From: Candidatus Fermentibacterota bacterium
Lineage (GTDB): Bacteria > Fermentibacterota > Fermentibacteria > Fermentibacterales > JCC-6
NCBI GenBank assembly: GCA_030607835.1
Contig: JAUWJE010000021.1
Coordinates: forward strand, 1 to 13,297
Direction: 5' to 3'
Length of the DNA stretch: 13,297 bases
Shown: one piece after another, positions 6,970-13,297 of the stretch
Position numbering within the stretch: position 1 is the stretch's first letter
How the letters are laid out: each line of letters begins with the position of its first letter
Notes under the pieces: generated by a model
Database searches by the model: none
Told to the model about the DNA's origin: nothing
What the model saw: the letters and a program-made list of their open reading frames with translations, nothing else
Position numbers and translations under genes: made by a program

Positions 6970-7653
6970 CTAGTTTCTGATCTCACAGAAAATACTTGAG
7001 TTGTCCACGGTTTCAACACTAACTTGCGAGCCAAGTCCCCTTGCAAGATCTAGTATTTCCTCTGGTTTTAAGGTTGTAGCCCTGAAGCCATCTTTGCAGA
7101 TGATAACTCCATTTCCAGTTTGTGACTCGTCGATCTCACCAATCAGCCTATGATCCGCCTGGATTCTGAACCAGTCGAGACGATCCCCCCAAAAAGCCTC
7201 ACTGTAAGTTGAAAACAGAATTGTTCCCCCTGATGTGGTTACAGCAATCGCTGCTTCAAGCAATTTGCGTTGGTCTACATTGAATGCAGAAATACCGTTC
7301 TGAATGAAGAAGACCATATCAAAAGAGTCGTGATTGAAACCAAGCTCGACAGCATTCATCAGCGATAATGCCGTGTTGGGAATCTCAGCAAGATATTCAC
7401 ATGCCAAACGAAGACTTGATAATGAAATATCCACGCCAAAGAGCATGTCTGCGTCGATTTCCGAAAGGTCTTTGAGTACTCTTCCATATCCACAACCAAG
7501 TTCAAGGATCTGAGTTCCGGGCTTGATTCGTTCTCGGATATGTTGAATCTCCGCTTTAAGATATGTTTGCACTCGAGGCGGAGCTAGCTCATAGCATCGA
7601 ACTAGACGATCAGCCGATAGAGTCTTGGAATAGTACGAATCAGTCAAAAGCAA
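6970..7653 (-). CDS. class I SAM-dependent methyltransferase
   Basis: A 227-residue methyltransferase. Motif I is LELGCGYGRVL at residues 50-60 (E51, G53, G55, G57) and D75 in FGVDISLSSLRLA is the ribose-binding acidic residue. Downstream are MNAVELGF, the motif-IV-like FDMVFFIQNGISAF and a GGTILFSTYSE strand. It belongs to a family with the N-terminal signature YYSKxLSAxRLxRCY, known to me only as generic SAM methyltransferases. The start is TTG at 7653, because an in-frame TAA lies 15 bases upstream and no ATG is available. A second TTG at 7647 is equally possible. No strong Shine-Dalgarno site is seen, so translation may be weak. It is the only gene between attC sites 7682-7753 and 6893-6967. 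Substrate unknown. Confidence 0.85.
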   Translation of the reverse strand: MLLTDSYYSKTLSADRLVRCYELAPPRVQTYLKAEIQHIRERIKPGTQILELGCGYGRVLKDLSEIDADMLFGVDISLSSLRLACEYLAEIPNTALSLMNAVELGFNHDSFDMVFFIQNGISAFNVDQRKLLEAAIAVTTSGGTILFSTYSEAFWGDRLDWFRIQADHRLIGEIDESQTGNGVIICKDGFRATTLKPEEILDLARGLGSQVSVETVDNSSIFCEIRN

Positions 7654-7681
7654 TCCATTCCAGGTTTATATGTTGTGCGAG

Positions 7682-7753
7682 ACCTAACGTCTGAACTCAC
7701 TGGTTTTTACGAAGCGAAGCGGAGTAAAAATCCAGTGCCGTGATTTGTTATGT
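7682..7753 (-). other. attC recombination site (cassette of the DUF4332-like gene)
   Basis: A 72 bp site bounded by ACCTAAC (7682-7688) and GTTATGT (7747-7753, one departure from GTTRRRY that recurs in neighbouring sites). On the - strand L'' CACTGGATTTTTAC pairs with GTAAAAACCAGTG, leaving an extra A on L''. The loop GAAGCGAAGCGGA is purine-rich. The cassette gene stops 18 bases from the core. Confidence 0.9.
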
Positions 7754-7771
7754 GTCCTTGCATTTTTAGAA

Positions 7772-8446
7772 TTAATATTCAATTTCAAGCGATACATCCT
7801 TTGCCGCTTCGACGCATAGCTTCATATCGTGCAAACCAATATGTGCTTTATAAATCTCCCTTTCTTCATTTAGTTTCTTTACTTTTTCATACAACTCCTT
7901 GTAATCGGCAGCCGCAACTTTTTCAGCAGTATCATAGCCTGCTTCGAGCAAAACATAAGCAAAAGTATGATTTACCCATCTTATCCGTGAAAGATCAGTT
8001 AGTTTAGCGAGTTTAAGTATTTCATTCTCATTAATTCCTGTTTGGTTTGATATTTCATTTCTGCTTTGCGGCGTCAGAATTTTATTGAATATTTGAAATG
8101 TATTAATAATTCCAAAATTTTTCAGTTGCAGAATCACATTTTCAGCAATACCAGGGAAATCTTTTATATTGTTGGGTTTTTGTCGATAGCTTTTTATCTC
8201 TCTGATAAGTATCTTTAGATAATCTTCTGGTATTCCGCTCTTCTTTGAGAAATCTTGAACTTTATTTTTATTCTTTAACGCATTTTGTAGTTCATCTACA
8301 TTCTTAATTTGTTGTTTCTGTATAATATTGAAGACACCATCAATATCATTTTTTAGAATTAATCTACTCGGGAGCAAATCTGCAGACTTAAGAATATTTC
8401 GATATTTTCCAATACTTATATCTATCAAATCAATGTAGTATCCCAT
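7772..8446 (-). CDS. DUF4332-like helix-hairpin-helix protein
   Basis: A 224-residue, Lys/Asn/Ile-rich soluble protein. It appears to hold repeated helix-hairpin-helix units. One runs from about residue 64 (QDFSKKSGIPEDYLKILI). The next starts near 96 (DFPGIAENVILQLKNFGI) and is followed by TGINENEILKLAKLTDLSRI at 136-155. The last, from about 164, is YVLLEAGYDTAEKVAAAD with KKLNEEREIYK. This layout resembles DUF4332, a family of predicted nucleic-acid- or protein-binding HhH proteins with no assigned reaction. The ATG is preceded by AAGGGTG at normal spacing. The gene is much more AT-rich than its neighbours, pointing to a different donor, as expected for independently captured cassettes. 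It lies alone between attC sites 8478-8555 and 7682-7753. Confidence 0.8.
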   Translation of the reverse strand: MGYYIDLIDISIGKYRNILKSADLLPSRLILKNDIDGVFNIIQKQQIKNVDELQNALKNKNKVQDFSKKSGIPEDYLKILIREIKSYRQKPNNIKDFPGIAENVILQLKNFGIINTFQIFNKILTPQSRNEISNQTGINENEILKLAKLTDLSRIRWVNHTFAYVLLEAGYDTAEKVAAADYKELYEKVKKLNEEREIYKAHIGLHDMKLCVEAAKDVSLEIEY

Positions 8447-8477
8447 TTTTCACCCTTTACCCTCTATTTTTTTAGAC

Positions 8478-8555
8478 ACATAACAATCAGCGTAACCAGC
8501 GCCGTTACCCTTTTCCCATTCACTGACAGGCGTCTAGTTCATGCTGTGGTTATGC
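8478..8555 (-). other. attC recombination site (cassette of Trm112-MTase copy A)
   Basis: A 78 bp site bounded by ACATAAC (8478-8484) and GTTATGC (8549-8555). On the - strand CAGCATGAACTAGACGCC pairs with GGCGCTGGTTACGCTG, leaving extra bases on the L'' arm. The R'' core (GCATAAC on the - strand) supplies the TAA stop codon of the gene at 8550-9554. The arms share TAACCAGCGC and GCGTCTRGTTCATGC with the site at 5541-5622. Confidence 0.92.
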
Positions 8556-9554
8556 ATTTGTTGCACTGAGAATACACAAATCCAGACAAGTGTTGTATGC
8601 TGGTAATAGGTCCACTTTGGCCCCTTCTAGTACAATGCCTGTAGGTGAAGCATTTGCCTTTATACTGCAGGGGTTCTTTACCTCAATTGTCCAATTGGCG
8701 TTTCTATAATGCGTAAGCAGTCTGTTGCGATATAACATTTCCGTTAAGCCAGCCTCTTTGATTACTGCACCGTTTTCCAGATCATCTTCGGGGTAGAAGC
8801 TAGAAACTGCAATGAACTTGCCATTGACTATTCTATAGAGTTCCTCGAGTAGGTTTCCAGGATTCTGGATATTGGAAAGGCCAACGAAAGTAGTAAGCAA
8901 GGAAATGGAGTTGGTGGTAAAAGGAGTCTGACGAGCATCGAAGGCCAGCAAGCTAACTCGATCGTATAGACCCTGCTCCATTAGCCATTTTCGATTCCTC
9001 ACTAATACACTGGGACTGAAATCTGTCACAACAATCAAATTAGGCAGATCCTTAAGCATCCTTCTGACTAGTGTACACTCTCCTGAAGCGAGATCGACAA
9101 TGGGGCTGTCGGATTGGGAAACTTCATTGATTAAATAGTCCATTTGGCTGTTCATACATCTGGTTGTATCCGCCGAAAACATCGCCTTCTTGGAAATGGA
9201 ATAAGCAGCATTTGCTGCTTCGATATCGCCGCGGGTTTTATGTATTTCACCTCTGTAATGTTGATCAACAGGTCCGAGCGTATCGAGATGCACATCCATG
9301 AGTCTTTCTTCAAGTTCCGGGTTCTGTTTCAAGTACTGCTCCAACCCGTTGTCTACCTGTTCCCAAAGATCATTTCGCTTTAAATCCGTAGTCAAGAATA
9401 CGCCAATTCCATCTTGAATTGAATAGGAACCGGAACAACGATGACATAGAACCTGAGCTGTCACAATTCTGTCAGTAGTCTGCTCTGTGATATCCCAGTC
9501 TAGTTTGCCGTGGCATTTAGGACATTCCAAGATTTCTACTAGATACTTCTGCAT
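8550..9554 (-). CDS. Trm112-type zinc ribbon + SAM-dependent methyltransferase, copy A
   Basis: A 334-residue two-domain protein. Residues 1-55 form a Trm112/RlmA-like zinc ribbon with C11-x-x-C14 (ECPKCH) and C37-x-x-C40. A linker of about 90 residues follows, then a Rossmann methyltransferase core with VDLASGEC at 153-160 as motif I and VVTDFSPSVL as the strand-2 segment. Motif I has Ala-Ser-Gly in place of the usual Gly-x-Gly, as in its sister copy at 10550-11554. A strong AAGGAG (9560-9565 as its complement) lies five bases before the ATG. The gene fills the space between attC sites 9578-9664 and 8478-8555, and its stop codon lies inside the attC core. Identity to copy B is roughly 73% by hand count (about 91 differences in 334, no gaps). 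Substrate unknown; small molecules and RNA are both possible. Confidence 0.88.
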   Translation of the reverse strand: MQKYLVEILECPKCHGKLDWDITEQTTDRIVTAQVLCHRCSGSYSIQDGIGVFLTTDLKRNDLWEQVDNGLEQYLKQNPELEERLMDVHLDTLGPVDQHYRGEIHKTRGDIEAANAAYSISKKAMFSADTTRCMNSQMDYLINEVSQSDSPIVDLASGECTLVRRMLKDLPNLIVVTDFSPSVLVRNRKWLMEQGLYDRVSLLAFDARQTPFTTNSISLLTTFVGLSNIQNPGNLLEELYRIVNGKFIAVSSFYPEDDLENGAVIKEAGLTEMLYRNRLLTHYRNANWTIEVKNPCSIKANASPTGIVLEGAKVDLLPAYNTCLDLCILSATNA

Positions 9555-9577
9555 GTGTACTCCTTTGAATCGCTAGT

Positions 9578-9664
9578 GCATAACGCTTCAGCTCAGTTGC
9601 ATGTAGTATTACTTTTGCTTCCCGATTTCAAGCACTACTTGTCAACTGTAGCTGATTGTTATGT
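9578..9664 (-). other. attC recombination site (cassette of the interrupted methyltransferase)
   Basis: An 87 bp site bounded by GCATAAC (9578-9584) and GTTATGT (9658-9664). On the - strand L'' CAGCTACAGTTGACAAGTAGT pairs with ACTACATGCAACTGAGCTG, with extra bases on L''. It lies 21 bases from the stop codon at 9686-9688 and 23 bases from the ATG of copy A, so the following leader is just long enough for a ribosome binding site. Confidence 0.92.
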
Positions 9665-9685
9665 GATCTATAGTAGCTTCTCTTT

Positions 9686-10459
9686 CTAATTTGTTGGCTT
9701 ATGTGCAAGAAGAATTAAGTGATGCGAATCTTCGTTGTACTGCTTGCCGCTAATACTCCCAAAGGATTTGACTTTAGAAAAACCAACAGAAGTTAGCATT
9801 TCACGCAACTCGGATTCGTTATATAGACGCATGCCGTAAGTGAATTCAAGACGTTGACTACCCTTGAGGACTATCCAGCGAGTAGTATTCCAGGTCCAGT
9901 CATCATTTGCAGTAGCCTCTTCGAGTCTGATCGTCCCGTTGTCTTCTTCATGCCAATATCGAAACTGATGTTAACTCCGGTTTTGCATAATATGCTCCCG
10001 ACTTACAACTGAGAGCAGAAGCTTACCTCCCGGTTTCAGAGAGAGCAGGCAGTTGTCAAGAACTTTCCAGTCATCCTGTGGATCCTGAAAGTACCCGAAA
10101 GAGTTGTACATAATCACGATATTGTCAAAGATCTCGGGTTCAATGAAATTTCGCATGTCCGCGCACAGAAAACGAACATCGAGCCCCAACTCTGCTGCCT
10201 TCTCGGAGGCTTCCTGAATGAAATTGGGATTCAGATCAATCCCACTGACGGAGTATCCATGTTTGGAGAACGCCAAGGAATGCCTTCCGAATCCACACGC
10301 CATATCTAAAATCGATTCGCAGGGCTTCATTTCCAAAAGCTTAGCGATTTTTTCAGCAGCTGCTTCGGACATTTCAATTCTTTTCTTGCTCCAGATGAAG
10401 GATCGATTAGCTTCCCAATATTCCGGATCGTTAAACCATTCAGAAGGGGGTAGTTTCAA
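9686..10459 (-). pseudogene. SAM-dependent methyltransferase interrupted by one in-frame TAA
   Basis: The ORF from a TTG at 10459 stops at a TAA (9971-9973) after 162 residues. The same frame then continues for 94 more codons to a TAG at 9686-9688, giving the C-terminal half expected of this family: FRYWHEEDNG, DDWTWNTTRWIVL, GMRLYNESELREML and VGFSKVKSFGS. The N-terminal half has motif I ILDMACGFGRH (50-60), D75 in VSGIDLNP and LKPGGKLLLSV (141-151). The break is therefore a single nonsense codon at position 163, not a frameshift. Without the second half the fold would lack its last strands. TTG is chosen because AAAGGA lies seven bases upstream. Possible causes are decay of an unused cassette gene, a sequencing error or stop-codon read-through. 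It is the only gene between attC sites 10474-10555 and 9578-9664. Confidence 0.88.
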
Positions 10460-10466
10460 TTCGTTT

Positions 10467-10472
10467 TCCTTT
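10467..10472 (-). promoter_or_regulatory. Shine-Dalgarno AAAGGA supporting a TTG start
   Basis: AAAGGA on the - strand sits seven bases before the TTG at 10459 and directly next to the attC core at 10474-10480. It fixes the start of the interrupted methyltransferase. Confidence 0.6.
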
Positions 10473-10473
10473 C

Positions 10474-10555
10474 ACATAACGCCCTAAATCAGCAGACTGC
10501 AATAACATGGATTCTGGTACAGGAGCCGCAGTTCTGTTGAATTTAGTTGTTATGC
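10474..10555 (-). other. attC recombination site (cassette of Trm112-MTase copy B)
   Basis: An 82 bp site bounded by ACATAAC (10474-10480) and GTTATGC (10549-10555). On the - strand CTAAATTCAACAGAACTGC pairs with GCAGTCTGCTGATTTAG, with extra T and A on L''. As in copy A, the R'' core carries the TAA stop of the gene, but the stem sequence is unrelated to the copy A site. Confidence 0.91.
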
Positions 10556-11554
10556 ATTTGTCCCCAATAGAACACACCATTCCAAATATGTACTTTGTAC
10601 TGGCAAACCATCTACTCGTGCTCCCTCTAATACAACACCAGGAGGTGCAGGATTAGTCTTTATACTGCAGGAGTTCTTTACCTCGACTGCCCATCCTGTG
10701 TTATGAAAGTGTTCCAATAATTTATCCCTGTAACACAATTCTGCAAGACCAGCCTCTTCAATCACTACACCATTTTCTTTATCATCTTCAGGGTAGAAAC
10801 TAGAAACTGCAATGAACTTGCCTTTGACTATTCTATGAAGTTCCTCGAGTAGGTTCCCAGGATTCTGGATGTTGTTAAGACCAGCGTGTGTGGTAAGCAA
10901 TGAAATGGAATCGTTCGCAAATGGTGTCTGACGAGCATCGAAGGCCAGCAAGCTAACTCGATCGTAAAGGCCCTGCTCCATTAGCCTTTTTCGATTTTTC
11001 ACTAATACACTGGGGCTGAAATCTGTCACAACAATCGAATTAGGCAGATCCTTTAACATCTTACTGACTAGTCCACACGCTCCTGAAGCGAGATCAACAA
11101 TGGGGCTGTCGGATTTGGAAACCTCCTTGATTAAATAGTTCATTTGGCTGTCCATACATTGGATTGCATCTTCTGAATAAAGCCTCTTATTAGCAATATC
11201 GAAAGCAACCTGTGCCGCTTCAGTTTCACCACGACTTAAGTGTACACGACCTCTGTAATGTTGATCAACGGGTCCGAGGGTATCGAGAGGTACATTCATC
11301 AGTCTTTTCTCAAGTTCCGGGTTCTGTTTAAAGAACTGTTCCAACCCGTTATCTACCTGTTCCCAAAGATCATTTCGCTTTAAATCCGTAGTCAGGAATA
11401 CTCCAATTCCATCTCTAACGGGATACGTACTGGAACAGTCCTGACAGCAAGCTTCAGCTAATTCAATTCGTTCGTGTGATTGTTCAGTGATATTCCAGTC
11501 TAGTTTGCCGTGGCATTTGGGACATTCCAAGATTTCTACTAGATATTTCTGCAT
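10550..11554 (-). CDS. Trm112-type zinc ribbon + SAM-dependent methyltransferase, copy B
   Basis: A 334-residue paralogue of the gene at 8550-9554 with the same layout: zinc ribbon with C11/C14 and C37/C40, linker, then a methyltransferase core with VDLASGAC as motif I and VVTDFSPSVL after it. The two copies align without gaps. Conservation is highest in the segments around residues 48-73, 90-102, 150-158 and 176-212, and lowest in the zinc-ribbon second half, the linker and the C-terminus. This looks like selection on function rather than neutral decay. The leader (AAGGAG, five bases, ATG) is also conserved up to the attC core. One intact, differently sourced cassette separates the copies, so this is not a simple tandem duplication. 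Substrate unknown. Confidence 0.88.
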   Translation of the reverse strand: MQKYLVEILECPKCHGKLDWNITEQSHERIELAEACCQDCSSTYPVRDGIGVFLTTDLKRNDLWEQVDNGLEQFFKQNPELEKRLMNVPLDTLGPVDQHYRGRVHLSRGETEAAQVAFDIANKRLYSEDAIQCMDSQMNYLIKEVSKSDSPIVDLASGACGLVSKMLKDLPNSIVVTDFSPSVLVKNRKRLMEQGLYDRVSLLAFDARQTPFANDSISLLTTHAGLNNIQNPGNLLEELHRIVKGKFIAVSSFYPEDDKENGVVIEEAGLAELCYRDKLLEHFHNTGWAVEVKNSCSIKTNPAPPGVVLEGARVDGLPVQSTYLEWCVLLGTNA

Positions 11555-11577
11555 GTGTACTCCTTTAAATCTCTATT

Positions 11578-11660
11578 GCATAACATTAAGGCTCAGTGGA
11601 TAGTATCTCACTTGGAATTCAACTCAGCGGGTACTATTCCACTGCAGCCTCTGGTTATGG
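11578..11660 (-). other. attC recombination site (following the PQQ-propeller gene)
   Basis: An 83 bp site bounded by GCATAAC (11578-11584) and GTTATGG (11654-11660; the last base departs from GTTRRRY). On the - strand AGGCTGCAGTGGAATAGTA pairs with the arm whose complement is AGGCTCAGTGGATAGTA, leaving an extra G and an extra A on L''. It lies 3 bases after the stop codon of the propeller gene, which suggests that gene is a cassette too. Confidence 0.9.
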
Positions 11661-11663
11661 CTC

Positions 11664-13297
11664 TTATCTTAAAAGACACCAGCCTGTGGTTTCAGAAATC
11701 CCACCAGACTGCATCCTGCACAAATATAACCCCGCTGAAACAGGTTCTCCATTTTGGTTACTACCATCCCATTGAATCGAATGTTCTCCTACAGCAAGCT
11801 CGGAATTGTTAAGCGAGTAGATGATCCTGCCGGAAAGGTCATACACTTCAATTGAAGTGTATCCCGGTTCTGAAAGCTCGAAAGCAATAGTTGCGGAGGA
11901 ACGGAAAGGATTCGGGCTCGCGCAAAGATCAAACCGGTGAGAAGTATCCAGGCTGATCCCTGTCCCGGTAACGGTGAAGCTTATGGTGTCCGCAGCAGCA
12001 GGAACTCCTTCATCGAAGAACGTTACTATCAGCTCATTTGATCCCACTTCTGCGAACAGATCGTCTAGGTAGGTGTATTGCAAACCGGTTCCAAAAGCAT
12101 AGAGATTCCAGTCCATAACGGCTATGTAAACAACACCATCCGTAATTGCAGGACTGGAATAGATGTTCCCGATGGTTTCATAAGACCAGATTTCTTCACC
12201 GGTGTCGCAGTCCAGTGCAACGACTCTTGGATCATCCCGGTTGAAATTTTCGCCATAAAATACGATACCGTCAGCAATCCCGGAAGAACCGTGCTGCCAG
12301 CTGGGGACTGACCAGACGGTGATTCCGTTGGACGCATCAAGGCAATGAAAGGTATCTATCTCATCCCCGAAGTAGAGCCTACCATCGTGATAAGCAGGAG
12401 TTGCTGTGATAGAACCTGGATTAGCAATAGCAACCTCCCAGACGGTAATTCCTGTTATTGCGTCAATTGCCCGTGTTCTGCCGTCACTTCCGCTTATGTA
12501 GATCAAACTGTCCACAACAACCGGAGATGAATCCCAGTAACCTTCGTAACTGTCGGTATTCTCCCAGAGAATGCCACCGGTTTCTGCATCAAGTGCATAG
12601 AAGGAAGTCACATCACTGTTGCGCCAGGTTGGTACATATACAAATTGATTCCAGACAGTCATACAGCTTGCTGTATATCCGGCAAGTGCATTCGACCATA
12701 TCTGCGAGCCTGTCACCGCATCAACGCAAAAGATATGGGATGAATATTGCGAGAAGCTGGATCGTCCACAGTACACTCTGCCATCTACCACTGCCGGTGT
12801 GCTTCCAGACCAATCGGCAGCACCGATACCCCAGATCCTTTCACCAGTCAGGGCATCAAGGCACCACAGTGAATCACTTGCAGTGTACAGGTAGCCGTTC
12901 TTCACGGTCACCGCATCATCCGTATAACCAGTTCGGTATTTCCAGATCAACTCACCGGTAGCTGCATCAAGGGCATAAAGGGAATCAGTACCATTGTTGG
13001 AGGGGTAGTAAACAATTCCTTCAACGATCACCGGTGTAGGGAACTCATGGGTAGTTCCGGTGACCGGAGCGGTCCAGAGTATCGTGTTGTCCGTGGGTGC
13101 AGGTGATTCTGAAAAGCCATGATGAAGGTCATTCTGCATGTATGTGTACCAGTCAGTATTCAGTCGGGGGATGTGAACCACAGGCTGACCGTTAAGGGAG
13201 TAGTGGACCGAATCGGCCATTTCGTTTTCATTTTCCACGATTGCCCTGACTGTGAGCCAATCACCATTATAGGTCTCGCCGTCGATGGGTTCAATAA
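11664..13297 (-). CDS. PQQ-type beta-propeller secreted protein with C-terminal sorting-type domain (5' partial)
   Basis: The frame is open to the right edge, so the gene starts outside the window. A GTG at 13238 gives 524 residues, but coding-like sequence (GDWLTVRAIVENENEM) continues upstream of it. At least seven blades of the PQQ/WD-like type are visible, each with a form of 'ALDAxTGexIW': DAATGELIW, DALTGERIW, DAVTGSQIW, DAETGGILW, DAITGITVW, DASNGITVW, DCDTGEEIW. The last about 90 residues (SPNPFRSSATI, VYDLSGRIIYS, GEPVSAGLYLCRM) form a FlgD-like/T9SS type A-like C-terminal domain used for surface sorting in FCB-group bacteria. Blades without PQQ-site residues are common in structural proteins, so dehydrogenase activity should not be assumed. 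The stop lies 3 bases from an attC. At over 1.6 kb it would be an unusually large cassette; it may instead be a host gene at the array edge. Confidence 0.85.
   Translation of the reverse strand, partial: IEPIDGETYNGDWLTVRAIVENENEMADSVHYSLNGQPVVHIPRLNTDWYTYMQNDLHHGFSESPAPTDNTILWTAPVTGTTHEFPTPVIVEGIVYYPSNNGTDSLYALDAATGELIWKYRTGYTDDAVTVKNGYLYTASDSLWCLDALTGERIWGIGAADWSGSTPAVVDGRVYCGRSSFSQYSSHIFCVDAVTGSQIWSNALAGYTASCMTVWNQFVYVPTWRNSDVTSFYALDAETGGILWENTDSYEGYWDSSPVVVDSLIYISGSDGRTRAIDAITGITVWEVAIANPGSITATPAYHDGRLYFGDEIDTFHCLDASNGITVWSVPSWQHGSSGIADGIVFYGENFNRDDPRVVALDCDTGEEIWSYETIGNIYSSPAITDGVVYIAVMDWNLYAFGTGLQYTYLDDLFAEVGSNELIVTFFDEGVPAAADTISFTVTGTGISLDTSHRFDLCASPNPFRSSATIAFELSEPGYTSIEVYDLSGRIIYSLNNSELAVGEHSIQWDGSNQNGEPVSAGLYLCRMQSGGISETTGWCLLR

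Noticed and set aside
9971..10459. A complete short 162-residue methyltransferase, or a frameshifted one
   Set aside because: The conserved C-terminal half continues in the same frame after the TAA, so the gene is full length with a nonsense codon; no frameshift is needed.
5541..11660. Repeated intergenic palindromes as CRISPR, REP elements or transcription terminators
   Set aside because: Spacing is a gene length, the stem sequences differ, core sites are conserved at both ends, and there are no T-runs.
12458..12961. + strand 167-residue frame inside the propeller gene
   Set aside because: Composition is arginine/serine/histidine-rich without motifs; it is a shadow of the repeated propeller coding sequence.

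Overview
The window looks like a piece of a bacterial genome from an uncultivated lineage, plausibly of the FCB superphylum (a Fermentibacteria/Eisenbacteria-like group). That placement is inference. It rests on the secreted beta-propeller proteins, one of which carries a C-terminal sorting-type tail (PNPF, Asp-Leu-Ser-Gly-Arg, Gly-Leu-Tyr), next to a bacterial heterodisulfide-reductase-type (Hdr) operon.

Left region (1-2217, + strand, GC-rich): an hdr operon. In order it holds the C-terminal part of an HdrA-MvhD fusion, a 54-residue zinc-ribbon/rubredoxin-like protein, HdrC and HdrB. The genes are tightly packed and two junctions overlap. Together they would form an iron-sulfur electron-transfer complex of the kind used in flavin-based electron bifurcation with hydrogenase or formate dehydrogenase partners.

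Middle-left (2189-4350, - strand, visibly more AT-rich): composition changes right at the hdrB stop codon. Here lie a SAM-dependent methyltransferase whose 3' end runs into hdrB, a beta-propeller lipoprotein, and a 3' scrap of an unidentified gene.

Right region (about 4348-11660, possibly to the right edge): an integron-type gene-cassette array. Seven intergenic spaces each contain a 72-87 bp imperfect palindrome of attC type. Each is bounded by RYYYAAC and GTTRRRY core sites, with nested stem arms and unpaired extra bases always on the same arm. All genes lie on the - strand and all seven sites share that polarity. Reading along the - strand the cassettes are: a PQQ-type beta-propeller protein (5' end off the window); a Trm112-type zinc ribbon plus methyltransferase; a methyltransferase broken by one in-frame TAA; a second copy of the zinc ribbon plus methyltransferase; a DUF4332-like helix-hairpin-helix protein; a third type of methyltransferase; a secreted protein of unknown function; and an isochorismatase/methyltransferase gene pair with no recognisable attC after it. 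No integrase, attI site or Pc promoter is visible. They are either beyond the right edge or absent, in which case this is a cluster of attC sites lacking an integrase (CALIN).

Six SAM-dependent methyltransferase genes of about five subfamilies fall in 9.4 kb, five of them in the array. The cassettes have short leaders, mostly with good Shine-Dalgarno sites, and no obvious promoters of their own, so expression probably depends on read-through from the right.
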